Below are positions 24,810 to 33,505 of a stretch of 64,000 nucleotides of DNA, in pieces. The notes under the pieces are model-generated. The model searched no databases. It had not been told where the DNA came from and worked only from the letters and a program-made list of their open reading frames with translations. This DNA is from Limnohabitans sp. WS1 (lineage in GTDB: Bacteria; Pseudomonadota; Gammaproteobacteria; Burkholderiales; Burkholderiaceae_C). Location of the stretch: positions 1 through 64,000 of the forward strand of contig NZ_NERU01000019.1 in NCBI RefSeq assembly GCF_003063265.1, given 5' to 3'. Both the position numbers and the translations under genes were made by a program. Every line of letters starts with the position of its first letter. Position 1 is the first letter of the stretch.

Positions 24810-26048
24810 ATGACCTCGATCCTGATCCAATCGGCCAATGTGCTGGATGTTGAAACACTGAAATTTTTGCCCGACACCGATGTGTGGGTCCTGGATGGAC
24901 TGATTCAGGCCGTGGGCCCCAAACTGCCCGTGCCCGAAGGCGCACAAACCCTCTCGGCCCAGGGCCTGACCCTGATGCCCGGCCTGATCGACTGCCATGT
25001 GCATGTGATCGCCTCACACCTGAACCTGACCTACAACAGCCAGCAGCCCAATGTGTTTGCGACCTTGCGGGCCATCCCCATCATGAAGGGCATGCTGATG
25101 CGCGGCTTCACCACCGTGCGCGACGCCGGGGGGGCCGACTGGAACCTGGCCGAAGCCACCCGCACCGACCTGGTCGAGGGGCCTCGCATTTTTGCCGCTG
25201 GCCGCGCCCTGTCGCAAACCGGCGGCCATGGCGACGGCCGCCCGCGCAGTGACGAACTCGAAACCTGCGCCTGCTCCACCCGTGTGGGGGCGCTGGCGCG
25301 TGTGGTCGATGGGGTGGACAACGTGCGCTTGGCCGTGCGCGAAGAGATCATGAAGGGTGCCAACCAGATCAAGATCATGGCCTCGGGTGGCGTGGCTTCG
25401 CCCAACGACCCGATCCACTACCTGGGCTACTCCGAGGGCGAGATCTGCGCCATCGTGGACGAAGCCGAGCACGCGGGCACCTATGTCATGGCCCACGCCT
25501 ACACGCCCAAGGCGATCCGCCGTGCGGTGGACTTTGGCGTGCGCAGCATCGAGCACGGCAACCTGATCGACGCCGACACCTGCACCTTCATGGCCGAGCG
25601 TGGCGCATTCATGGTACCCACCCTGATCACCTACGAGGCTTTGGCCAACGAGGGTGCCAGCCTGGGCCTGCCGCCCGTGTCGGTGGCCAAAATCGAAACC
25701 GTGCGCAGCCAGGGCCAAAAGGCGCTGGAGATTTTGGCAAAGGCCGGTGTCAAGATGGCGCTGGGCACCGACTTGCTGGGCGAATCACACCGCCACCAAT
25801 CCGAAGAACTGCGCATCCGCGCCGGCATTTTGGGCGCAGGCGCGACCTTGCAACAAGCCACGGTGAACGCGGCCGAACTGCTCAACATGCCGGGCCAATT
25901 GGGCGTGATCAAACCCGGTGCCAAGGCCGACTTGCTGCTGGTGCAAGGCAACCCATTGGCCGACATCTCATGCCTGTTGGGTCAGGGCGAGAACATCCTG
26001 TCGATCATGAAGGACGGCAAGTTTTACAAACAAGGCCTGCACGCTTGA
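24810..26048 (+). CDS. Metal-dependent amidohydrolase (imidazolonepropionase/prolidase-like)
   Basis: 412 residues of the amidohydrolase superfamily. The metal motif HxH is in GLIDCHVHVIASHL near residue 63; a Lys in NQIKIMASGGVASP probably bridges two metals; His ligands follow in VMAHAYTPKAI and SIEHGNL; the catalytic Asp is in ALGTDLLGESHRHQ. C-terminal PGAKADLLLVQGNPL is the family's closing strand. Such enzymes split dipeptides with proline or arginine, or cyclic amides. The ATG at 24810 gives the conserved MTSILIQSANVLD start. Confidence 0.85.
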   Translation: MTSILIQSANVLDVETLKFLPDTDVWVLDGLIQAVGPKLPVPEGAQTLSAQGLTLMPGLIDCHVHVIASHLNLTYNSQQPNVFATLRAIPIMKGMLMRGFTTVRDAGGADWNLAEATRTDLVEGPRIFAAGRALSQTGGHGDGRPRSDELETCACSTRVGALARVVDGVDNVRLAVREEIMKGANQIKIMASGGVASPNDPIHYLGYSEGEICAIVDEAEHAGTYVMAHAYTPKAIRRAVDFGVRSIEHGNLIDADTCTFMAERGAFMVPTLITYEALANEGASLGLPPVSVAKIETVRSQGQKALEILAKAGVKMALGTDLLGESHRHQSEELRIRAGILGAGATLQQATVNAAELLNMPGQLGVIKPGAKADLLLVQGNPLADISCLLGQGENILSIMKDGKFYKQGLHA

Positions 26049-26071
26049 GCCTGCAAACCTGCTGCACCCCC

Positions 26072-26143
26072 GTAGGTCGGCGGCTTTAGCCCCGACACTG
26101 GTCTGAATCACCGTCAACGTCGGGGCTAAAGCCGCCGACCTGC
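26072..26143. repeat. REP family B inverted pair
   Basis: GTAGGTCGGCGGCTTTAGCC then, 20-odd bases later, its reverse complement ending GCCGCCGACCTGC. It lies between two convergent genes (amidohydrolase and srkA) and can fold into a stem of about 25 bp, so it may end both transcripts. Confidence 0.82.
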
Positions 26144-26170
26144 AAATCACCGTGGCGCGCTGTGGTGCGC

Positions 26171-27190
26171 TCACACCACCAGCGGCGCTTCCTGCATCTG
26201 CTCGACTTGCTCTTGCAGCATCAGCACCTGGCCGCGCCAGTAGTCGGGCGTGCCGAACCAGGGAAAGTTGACCGGAAAAATCGGGTCTTCCCAACGCCGT
26301 GCCAACCATGCGCTGTAGTGGATCAAACGCAAGGTGCGCAGCGGCTCGATCAAGCGCAACTCGGCTCGGTCAAAATCGCGCACTTGCTCATAACCATCGA
26401 GCAAAGCCGACAGTTGCTGCGTGCGCTGCGCCCGGTCGCCCGACAGCAGCATCCACAGGTCTTGCACGGCCGGGCCCATGCGGGCGTCGTCCAGGTCCAC
26501 AAAGTGCGGGCCCCCGCCGGGCAGCTCGGTGGGTGTCCACAAAATATTGCCCGGGTGGCAGTCGCCGTGCAGGCGAATCAAGCGTCGTTCTGAGGCACCT
26601 TCTGCCATTTTTTCTTGCACCAGCGCCAGCGCCGCAGCAAAGGCCTCGCGCCATTCGCGCTCAACTTCCAGCGGGATCATTTGGTGCGTTTGCAGCCACT
26701 CGGCGGGCTCCAGCGCAAAGGTCTGCACATCGAGTGTGGGGCGGTGCACAAAGGGCTTGGCCGCGCCCACGGTGTGGATGCGGGCCAGAAAACGGCCGAT
26801 CCATTCGAGCACTTCAAAATCGTCCAGCTCCGGCGTGCGACCGCCGCGCAAAGGGCTAACTGAAAAATCAAATCCGGCGCTTTGGTGCAGGGTCTGGCCG
26901 TTCAGCACCAGAGGTGGCACCACAGGCACTTCGGCCGCCAGCAACTCGGCCGCAAAGTCGTGTTCTTCCTGAATCTGTGCCCGGCTCCAGCGGCCGGGCC
27001 GGTAAAACTTGAGGACCACGGCCGCGCTGCCCTGAACGGGTTCGTCCAGGTGCGCACGGTACACGCGGTTTTCGTAAGAGCTGAGCGCCAGCAAACGGCC
27101 GTCAGGCCACAGGCCCAGATCGGTCAGGGCGTCCATCACCCGGTCGGGGGTGAGTTCGGCGTAGGGGTGCAAGGCGTGGGCATCGGTCAT
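26171..27190 (-). CDS. srkA: Stress response kinase A (YihE/RdoA family)
   Basis: 339 residues of the aminoglycoside-phosphotransferase-like Ser/Thr kinase family. The ATP Lys is in AVVLKFYRPGRW, the catalytic loop is LIRLHGDCHPGNILW (HGD-x-x-x-x-N) and the metal-binding Asp is in HFVDLDDARMGP, all as in E. coli SrkA. SrkA protects stressed cells from death, in E. coli downstream of Cpx signalling. The ATG at 27190 (MTDAHALHPY) is preferred over 27208. Only 28 bases separate it from the upstream kinase-Usp gene, so it is probably the third gene of one operon. Confidence 0.9.
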   Translation of the reverse strand: MTDAHALHPYAELTPDRVMDALTDLGLWPDGRLLALSSYENRVYRAHLDEPVQGSAAVVLKFYRPGRWSRAQIQEEHDFAAELLAAEVPVVPPLVLNGQTLHQSAGFDFSVSPLRGGRTPELDDFEVLEWIGRFLARIHTVGAAKPFVHRPTLDVQTFALEPAEWLQTHQMIPLEVEREWREAFAAALALVQEKMAEGASERRLIRLHGDCHPGNILWTPTELPGGGPHFVDLDDARMGPAVQDLWMLLSGDRAQRTQQLSALLDGYEQVRDFDRAELRLIEPLRTLRLIHYSAWLARRWEDPIFPVNFPWFGTPDYWRGQVLMLQEQVEQMQEAPLVV

Positions 27191-27218
27191 GCAGCGATTG
27201 TGGCGCACGCCCCAGACC

Positions 27219-28658
27219 TCAAACGCTGACCAGTTGCTCGAAAGGCAAACTTTGCTTGACCAAGATCACCGTGCAGGGTGCCTCCATGGCCACCTTGATC
27301 GGCACCGTGGCCACAAAGCGCTGCATTTGCAGTCCGTGCGTGGCCGCACCCATGATGACCATGCTGACGTGATTGCCTTCAGCGTACTTAACCAGTGCAT
27401 CGGCCACATCGTCCGACTCCAGCACATGGAACGAGGTCTGGTGGTCGCGCAGGTCCAGCGGCTGGGCCCACTGCTGCAAACGCGTGAGGTGCCAACGGTG
27501 CACGCTGGTTTCATTTTTGTGCGACTCGGTCGTGCTGGTTTCGCCCGAACCAATCACGGTCACGCACGCTAGCCGAGCCCCTGGCCGCAGACCCAAGGAA
27601 CGCGACACGGCCTCGCGCAATGAGTAAAGCGTGGCATCACTGGCATCTTTGTAGGGCACGGCCACCATGACAATGGGCACCTGCTGGATCTGCTGCGAGG
27701 GCAAGGGGCTGGGCTGGTACTGCATGCCCGCCGCACGCAGCCAGCGTTTGAAGTGCACCCAAAAGCCCGTGCCTTGGGTCTGCCTGCCACGTTGGGTTAT
27801 GCGGATGTCTTGGGTGTGCGTCAGGTCAAACGCCAAGTGCGCGGCCGAGGGGTAGCGCTCTGCCGCCACGGGGGCCAGGCAGCGCAAGATGACCTCTTGC
27901 AGCCACTCGGGCATTTCAGGGCGGCGTTTTCGCGGCGGAACCGGGTCCATCCACAAGCGCTGGCGGATGCCGCCTGCGGTGGCGGGTTCACCAAAGGGGG
28001 CCTCACCCGTGGCCAGCTGGTACAGCATCACGCCAATGGCAAACACATCGCTGCGCGGATCGCCCCGCACGCCCACCACCTGTTCTGGCGCAATCCAGAT
28101 CGGCGAGCCCACGGCCTTGCGCAACTCTTCGGCCAGCAAATCCGGGTAATGTGCATGGCACGACAAGCCAAAGTCGAGCAGCAGGGCCGAGCCATCGGGC
28201 CGGATCAGCACATTCGCAGGTTTCAGGTCAAGGTGGCACACATTCTGGCGGTGCAGGCTGTGCGCGGCCTTGGCCATGGCCGACCCCAAACGGGCGACCT
28301 CTTCAGGCGAGAGCGGCCCACCCCGGTCCAGCCAATGCTGCAAGGTTTGCCCCTGCACGTATTCCATGACCAAATAGGGGATGCGTGACAAATCACCCGC
28401 CGCCACAAAGCGCGGCACATGCGGCCCCGTGAGCGTGGGCATGATTTGGTGCTCGATCTCGAAACTGATGATGTTCTCGGCCCCGTCGCCTGCGGTCATG
28501 CGCGGGATTTTCATCGCCATGGGAAATTCAGATTCGCGTCGGCTGCCATCTTCAGCAGGCGCGTAACGCACGGTGTAGATGTGCGCCATGCCACCGGCGT
28601 GCACACATTCTTCGATCTCGAAGCCGTCGATGACCTCACCGGGTTGCAGCAGTTTCAA
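27219..28658 (-). CDS. Ser/Thr protein kinase fused to a universal stress protein domain
   Basis: 479 residues. The N-terminal Hanks-type kinase (about 12-285) has a glycine loop in CVHAGGMAHIY, the ATP Lys in MAMKIPR, catalytic loop CHLDLKPANVL (HLD in place of the usual HRD), DFG in LLDFGLSC and APE in IWIAPEQV. From about 330 to the end is a UspA-like domain starting VPIVMVAVPYKDASDATLYSL and ending VSMVIMGAATHGLQM then VAMEAPCTVILVK. No membrane helix is seen. Its start overlaps the phosphoesterase stop (ATGA) and SrkA follows. Likely a stress sensor-kinase; the effector and targets are unknown. Confidence 0.88.
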   Translation of the reverse strand: MKLLQPGEVIDGFEIEECVHAGGMAHIYTVRYAPAEDGSRRESEFPMAMKIPRMTAGDGAENIISFEIEHQIMPTLTGPHVPRFVAAGDLSRIPYLVMEYVQGQTLQHWLDRGGPLSPEEVARLGSAMAKAAHSLHRQNVCHLDLKPANVLIRPDGSALLLDFGLSCHAHYPDLLAEELRKAVGSPIWIAPEQVVGVRGDPRSDVFAIGVMLYQLATGEAPFGEPATAGGIRQRLWMDPVPPRKRRPEMPEWLQEVILRCLAPVAAERYPSAAHLAFDLTHTQDIRITQRGRQTQGTGFWVHFKRWLRAAGMQYQPSPLPSQQIQQVPIVMVAVPYKDASDATLYSLREAVSRSLGLRPGARLACVTVIGSGETSTTESHKNETSVHRWHLTRLQQWAQPLDLRDHQTSFHVLESDDVADALVKYAEGNHVSMVIMGAATHGLQMQRFVATVPIKVAMEAPCTVILVKQSLPFEQLVSV

Positions 28659-29422
28659 CGTCCAGTCTCCAGTCGATGGGCAAAATATTCAGGCAAACCG
28701 GCCTGCCGAATGGCCTGCGCAGCGGCGGCATGGTCGTAGGGCACGCGGTGAAACGTCAAGCGATTCATCTGCAGGTCATAAATGGCGTACATGGCCCGGG
28801 GGTCGCCATCGCGCGGCTGCCCGACCGAGCCCACCGTGGCCACACACGCACGCGAACGTGGCAGCGGTATGCCCACGCCAGGTACGGGCTTGAAAGGCAT
28901 CAGGCCGCGCCCAGCGCCCTGGTAATACAAAGTCTGGTGGTGCACATGGCCCACCAGCACATGCAAAGCCTGTTGACCGTGATCACCGGCTTGCCCCTCG
29001 GCGGCATCCAAACAAGCTTTGGCGGCTCGTTCACTGTCCACGTAGCGCCAAACCTCGGGTTGATGCGCACTGGCGTGCACCAGCAACAAATGATCAAGAC
29101 GTGCGGTCAAAGGCAGTCCAGCGAGAAAGTCACGCTGCAAAACGCTCAAGCGATCATGGGTCCACATGGCACTGCTGGCACCCATGGAAGCATCACTCAC
29201 AGGGGGCGCTGCGGCCATGGCGTCATGGTTGCCCTGCAGCACCCATGCCCCTTCCGCATGCAAGACCATGACCTGCTCTAACACCCAGGCTGGGTCGGCA
29301 CCGTAGCCGACCAAATCCCCTAAAAACGCAAAGCGATCCACCCTTTGCGACTGGGCATGACTCAAGCAAGCACTGAGCGCCTGGCGATTGGCGTGCAAGT
29401 CTGACAACATGGCCAGCCTCAT
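28655..29422 (-). CDS. Calcineurin-like metallophosphoesterase
   Basis: 255 residues with all metal-binding blocks of the phosphoprotein phosphatase/YfcE superfamily: MLSDLHANRQAL (D-x-H) at the N-terminus, FLGDLVGYGADP (GD), LQGNHDAM (GNHD), LLVHASAHQP and LVGHVHHQTLYY (GH-x-H). It could dephosphorylate proteins or nucleotides. The stop overlaps the start of a Ser/Thr kinase gene, which suggests a phosphatase/kinase pair acting on shared substrates. First gene of the three-gene stress operon. The 165 bases upstream, to the enoyl-CoA hydratase stop, hold no gene. Confidence 0.88.
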   Translation of the reverse strand: MRLAMLSDLHANRQALSACLSHAQSQRVDRFAFLGDLVGYGADPAWVLEQVMVLHAEGAWVLQGNHDAMAAAPPVSDASMGASSAMWTHDRLSVLQRDFLAGLPLTARLDHLLLVHASAHQPEVWRYVDSERAAKACLDAAEGQAGDHGQQALHVLVGHVHHQTLYYQGAGRGLMPFKPVPGVGIPLPRSRACVATVGSVGQPRDGDPRAMYAIYDLQMNRLTFHRVPYDHAAAAQAIRQAGLPEYFAHRLETGR

Positions 29423-29587
29423 GGGGTCTCCTCACAGATTTCGGGTCCTCATCATCACAGATGGGCCTGAAACGAATCTTGCACCCTGCAAGCCTTGACC
29501 TTCTTGACCGACATCAAGACAAAGCCATTGCCCATCTCGGTCGGCGCTGTCCGCACTGTCGGTCACCCCCCTGGCGATGCTCGCCCA

Positions 29588-30394
29588 TCAGGAACCGGTA
29601 AATCGTGACTCGCGTTTTTCCACAAACGAGCGAACACCTTCTGCGGCATCCTGGCTGGCCGACAGGCGCTGCTGCACCGACATGAAGTCGTGCATGGCCA
29701 CCAGAGGACCGTGCTCAATGCCCTTGAGCACGTTTTGCCGTGTGGCCACCACCGCCAGCGGCGCTTGCGCCGCGATCTGTCCGGCGATGCGCATGGCCTC
29801 GGCCAGCAGGCCCGCCACAGGCACCACCTTTTGCACAAAGTTCAGGCGCAAGGCTTCAGCGCTGTCAAACACATCGGCCGTGAGCAAATGCAAAAGCGCA
29901 TTGCCCATGCCCGCCCGCTCGGCCATGCGCAGCGTGGCACCGCCCGTGGCCATGATGCCGCGCTGCACCTCGAGCTGCGAAAACCGGCAGTCATCGGCCG
30001 CGACCACGATGTCGGCCGCCAGCATCAGCTCGATGCCCAGTGTGTAAGTGATGCCCTGCACCGCCGCCACCATGGGTTTGGTGCGTCGCCGGTAGCCGTC
30101 CATGCCCAGGTTGAGCGGGTCCACCAGGCCCAAGGGCACCGCCTTTTCGCCACGCTGCATCAGCGGCGCGATGGTGGGCAAATCCAGCCCGGCAGTGAAA
30201 TGGTCCCCCGCCGCGCACAGCACGCCCACACGCAGGGCGGGGTCGTCGTCGAGCCGGGTGTAGGCCTCGCCCAACTCGCGGAACATCTTGGGTGTGAAGC
30301 CGTTGCGTTTGGCAGGACGGTTGATGCAAATTTGCAGGACTGCGCCGTGCACGGTGCAGTCGATCTGGCCTTCGGGGTGGGGGGTGGTGTTCAT
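29588..30394 (-). CDS. Enoyl-CoA hydratase/isomerase family protein
   Basis: 268-residue crotonase-fold enzyme. The oxyanion-hole segment is AAGDHFTAGLDLPTI near residue 65, and the second is VQGITYTLGIELMLAADIVVAA near 115-136. The usual catalytic Glu of hydratases should lie in the SQLEVQRGIMATGGATLR region; Glu is present there. The N-terminus CINRPAKRNGFTPKMF is typical. It acts on acyl-CoA in beta-oxidation or a similar path. The preceding gene on this strand is a 3-hydroxyacyl-CoA dehydrogenase, separated by a REP unit. Confidence 0.85.
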   Translation of the reverse strand: MNTTPHPEGQIDCTVHGAVLQICINRPAKRNGFTPKMFRELGEAYTRLDDDPALRVGVLCAAGDHFTAGLDLPTIAPLMQRGEKAVPLGLVDPLNLGMDGYRRRTKPMVAAVQGITYTLGIELMLAADIVVAADDCRFSQLEVQRGIMATGGATLRMAERAGMGNALLHLLTADVFDSAEALRLNFVQKVVPVAGLLAEAMRIAGQIAAQAPLAVVATRQNVLKGIEHGPLVAMHDFMSVQQRLSASQDAAEGVRSFVEKRESRFTGS

Positions 30395-30448
30395 GGGCGC
30401 ATGTTAGGCCCAGGGCCAAAACCCGAGATTCACCGAAGTGACATCTTT

Positions 30449-30521
30449 GCAGGAGCCCCGCCCTCGGGGCGATGGCTCGTGGTCTGCGAACGCCCCATCG
30501 CGGCGGGGGCGCCGCTCCCAC
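30449..30521. repeat. Single REP family A unit
   Basis: GCAGGAGCCCCGCCCTCGGG opens the unit; GTGGTCTGCGAAC and GCGGCGGGGGCGCCGCTCCCAC close it. Same two-hairpin layout as the arrays at 19780 and 56606. It sits between the dehydrogenase stop and the hydratase start. Confidence 0.8.
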
Positions 30522-30533
30522 AACCCAGCGAGT

Positions 30534-31382
30534 TCAGTACTTGTAAACGCCTTGGCCGGTCTTGCGGCCCAAGCGGCCTGCGGCCACCATTTCCTTCAGC
30601 AGTGGGCTGGGGCGGTATTTGCTGTCACCGAACTCTTTGAGGTAGACCTCCATCACGGCCAGGCACACATCGAGGCCAATCATGTCGGCCAGCGCCAGCG
30701 GGCCAATGGGCTGGTTGCAGCCGAGCTTCATGCCCGCGTCAATCGCTTCGGCCTCGGCCAGGCCTTCGCCCAGCACAAAGAAAGCCTCATTGATCATGGG
30801 CACCAAAATGCGGTTGACCACAAAGCCGGGCGCGTTTTTCACAGTGATGGGTGTCTTGCCCAGGGCCAAGGCCATGTCGTGCACCGCGTCGTGCGTGGCG
30901 TCGCTGGTCTGCAAGCCACGGATGATTTCCACCAAGGCCATCATCGGCACGGGGTTGAAGAAGTGCATGCCGATGAAACGGTCCGCACGCTGAGTGGCCG
31001 CAGCCAGTTGCGTGATCGAAATCGACGAGGTGTTGGACGCGATGATCACGTTGGGGGCCAACAGACTGTCGAGCTGCTTCAAGATCTTGACCTTGAGTTC
31101 GTGGTTTTCAGTGGCGGCTTCAATGACCAACTGGGCACCCTTGAGGTCGTCGTAGTTGCTGGAGCCTTGGATGCGGGCCAGCGCGGCGGCTTTGTCGGCC
31201 TCACTGATTTTTTCTTTCTTGACCAGACGGTCCAAGCTGCTGGCCACGGTGGCCACGCCTTTGGCCACAGCCGCGTCAGAGATGTCGACCATCACCACCT
31301 GAATGCCCGACACCGCACACGCCTGTGCGATGCCATTGCCCATGGTGCCTGCGCCAATGATGCCTACGGTCTGGATGCTCAT
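30534..31382 (-). CDS. 3-hydroxybutyryl-CoA dehydrogenase
   Basis: 282 residues. The NAD-binding Rossmann start VGIIGAGTMGNGIAQACAVSG (20 of it visible as GAGTMGNG), the segment ASNTSSISITQLAAATQRADR with the catalytic Ser, IGMHFFNPVPMMALVEIIRG with the catalytic His, and NAPGFVVNRILVPMINEA are all present. It matches the Hbd/PaaH group in length and order. It oxidises 3-hydroxyacyl-CoA with NAD in the cytoplasm. It could work with the hydratase next door in fatty acid or polyhydroxybutyrate metabolism. An AT-rich promoter region (31383-31549) separates it from the divergent protease gene. Confidence 0.92.
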   Translation of the reverse strand: MSIQTVGIIGAGTMGNGIAQACAVSGIQVVMVDISDAAVAKGVATVASSLDRLVKKEKISEADKAAALARIQGSSNYDDLKGAQLVIEAATENHELKVKILKQLDSLLAPNVIIASNTSSISITQLAAATQRADRFIGMHFFNPVPMMALVEIIRGLQTSDATHDAVHDMALALGKTPITVKNAPGFVVNRILVPMINEAFFVLGEGLAEAEAIDAGMKLGCNQPIGPLALADMIGLDVCLAVMEVYLKEFGDSKYRPSPLLKEMVAAGRLGRKTGQGVYKY

Positions 31383-31549
31383 GTTTTCATTCCTTGAAAG
31401 TGCGGGGTGCTCAAAACCTTTGATCTTAACGGGGACAGTCAGGCCCCATGCCAGCGACCCATCACCCGCACGTCAAACACGCTGCTTTGGGAATATCTTG
31501 AATGTTCATTTTTTGTAATTATTTATAATTCATTTATTTTGACTTCACC

Positions 31550-32353
31550 ATGCAACAGCCTTCTTTGACTCGCTCTTTCAAACCCACCCTCGGCCACGCC
31601 ATGGTGGCCATTTCTCTGGCCTGGCTTTGCACCCCTGCCTATGCCGAACGGTTCATCGATGTGAACAAGGCCATGGGCGCGGTCAAGTCCCCCAGCCTTC
31701 AAAGTTTTTTAAGCGACCTGAATGCCATCCATGTGCAACTGGGCAAAGTCAGTGGCCTGAAAACCCGGCTGATGTTGTCCGACAGCGATGAGGTCAATGC
31801 CTACGCCACCCTTGGCAAAGACGATGAAAAACTGATTGTTTTCAACCAAGGTCTGATTTCGTTGATGGAAAACGACCGGGACGCCATTGCGGCGGTGATG
31901 TCCCATGAGTTTGCACACCACGGCAAAAACCACATTGAAAACACCCAAACAAGCAACAAAGCATTGGGCGTTTTGGGCGCCGCTGTGGGTGGATTGTTGA
32001 GCTACAAATTCGGCATTGGCAGCTTGGGGCAGGACGTTGGCCAACTGGGGGCCAAAGTGATCTCGCGTTCCTTTTCAAGAGACCAAGAGCGCGAAGCCGA
32101 CCGAGAAGGCCTGCAGTGGATGGTCAACGCGGGTTACAACCCCGTTGGTGCCATTCGGGCACACACCAAATTGCTCAGTCTGGGCGACAGTCAAACGGCC
32201 AGCCTGTTCAAAACGCACCCCAGCAGCGTGGAGCGCATTGACAACATGAAAACCGACATTGAAAAAAACCCCCAAGCCAAGGGGCTGGTCAGCGATGCGG
32301 TGGTGGTGATCGGGAGCACGCCGGAAACATCCGCTGATGCGAACCCCAAGTAA
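31550..32353 (+). CDS. M48-family metalloprotease (BepA/LoiP-like), exported
   Basis: 267 residues with a signal sequence (ending ...TPAYAERF). The zinc site HExxH is VMSHEFAHHGKNH near residue 120, and the third ligand is in DQEREADREGLQWMVNAGYNP (E of EADREG). TLGKDDEKLIVFNQGLISLMENDRDAIAAV is the usual strand before the zinc helix. Periplasmic M48 enzymes degrade misassembled outer membrane proteins. No C-terminal TPR domain is present, unlike BepA, so LoiP-like is closer. AT-rich upstream DNA holds the promoter. The gap 32354-32502 has no gene. Confidence 0.87.
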   Translation: MQQPSLTRSFKPTLGHAMVAISLAWLCTPAYAERFIDVNKAMGAVKSPSLQSFLSDLNAIHVQLGKVSGLKTRLMLSDSDEVNAYATLGKDDEKLIVFNQGLISLMENDRDAIAAVMSHEFAHHGKNHIENTQTSNKALGVLGAAVGGLLSYKFGIGSLGQDVGQLGAKVISRSFSRDQEREADREGLQWMVNAGYNPVGAIRAHTKLLSLGDSQTASLFKTHPSSVERIDNMKTDIEKNPQAKGLVSDAVVVIGSTPETSADANPK

Positions 32354-32502
32354 TCACCTCGCCCGATCTGCTTGACCCTGCGAGTCAACCCCGCACCTCT
32401 GATCCATGCCATCGGAAAAGAAAGCATCATTTCGATGCGCGGACGGATTGAATAGCTTGACGTGTGGGTCACCTGGCTTGCTGGGCACCCCAAGCGTGGC
32501 GT

Positions 32503-33138
32503 TCAAGGTTCGTGTCGAACCACAGGTTTGGAGGTTCCGCATCCGCTTTTCTTCATAAAGTCGGCGGTTCTTTGCTCAGCTTGTGCCAATTGATCTTTGG
32601 CAAGCAATGGCCGAATCGCCTCAACGCCATCGTGTGATCCGGGGAACTTGAAGTGAGCGGCCACAGAAACCCAATGGAAGGAAGACACAAGATCTTTGGG
32701 CACATGTTCACCCTCAAAGAGTGTTCTTGCAACGGCGTTCTGGGCCCACGTATTGCAGTTGGACGCTGACTTTTCCCACCATTTGATTGTCTCTACCCGG
32801 TCTTGAGTCACACCTGTTCCGTGAAAATAGAGATTACCAAGAAGTGCTTGTGCCGCTGGGTTGCCTTGTTCTGCACTGGCTTTCAAAAAATCAGCTGCAC
32901 GCGGCGCATCGACAGGACCTCCAATGCCGGCGAGTAAAAACTCCGCAGCATGAAGTTGGCAGTTGACATCTGCGTGATCTGTTGCGCACTGAATGGCGAC
33001 TTCTCGCGCCGGACCATAGGCCTTGATCTTGAACAGCTTCTGCACGTCATTTGCGGTGACCTCTCTGACTTTGACGCTCACCTGGGCAGATGCACCCAAG
33101 GACACGCAGGCGAGGGCGATGAGGAATTTTTGTTTCAT
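32503..33138 (-). CDS. Sel1/TPR-like repeat protein, exported
   Basis: 211 residues with a signal peptide (MKQKFLIALACVSLGASA). The middle shows Sel1-type helical repeats: ADFLKASAEQGNPAAQALLGNLYFHGTGV and KWWEKSASNCNTWAQNAVARTLFEGEHVP, split by alanine/glycine positions typical of the family. Four Cys residues (CATDHADVNCQ, NCNTW, SGCGT) may form disulfides. Function unknown; such repeats mediate protein binding in the periplasm. The Met at 33138 is preferred because it starts the leader; the frame is open to 33219. Confidence 0.7.
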   Translation of the reverse strand: MKQKFLIALACVSLGASAQVSVKVREVTANDVQKLFKIKAYGPAREVAIQCATDHADVNCQLHAAEFLLAGIGGPVDAPRAADFLKASAEQGNPAAQALLGNLYFHGTGVTQDRVETIKWWEKSASNCNTWAQNAVARTLFEGEHVPKDLVSSFHWVSVAAHFKFPGSHDGVEAIRPLLAKDQLAQAEQRTADFMKKSGCGTSKPVVRHEP

Positions 33139-33269
33139 GCTCAAAAAAGAACCAAAAAAGTTTGTCGTGATCAACGATATATACCGCAAAACCCGACTGA
33201 TACATCCAGGCGATGGCATCCAGACTGACTTGGCCCACTAAAAGTCACCGTTGACTCAGGAGTTCATCC

Positions 33270-33466
33270 ATGCACATTGGCTTGATCGTTGGCATTGGAC
33301 CAGCTGCCACTGACTACGACTACGACTACCGGCAACTGATCAGGACCCTGGCCCAAAAGTGTACTTTATGGGCACAGGTGTGGGCATGGCATCGCGTTTT
33401 TACGGTGTGCTCGATGGCTTGCAAGTGCTTGCGCCAACGGCCATGTTGACAAATGGCATTCAATGA
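33270..33466 (+). pseudogene. Decayed Asp/Glu racemase-family gene
   Basis: An AGGAG site precedes ATG 33270, and the first frame reads MHIGLIVGIGPAATDY, the opening of aspartate/glutamate racemases, followed by a small GACTAC tandem repeat. After about 26 codons the frame becomes nonsense. In another frame from 33368 comes GVGMASRFYGVLDGLQVLAP, which resembles the middle 'LGT-x-x-T-M-x-x-x-F-Y' part of the same family. Most of the gene, including both catalytic Cys regions, is missing. It is a relic with internal deletion and frameshift. No function is expected. Confidence 0.6.
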
Positions 33467-33505
33467 ATCCGTTCAGTACAGTGCACCTTGGACTGAGCCA
33501 AACCC

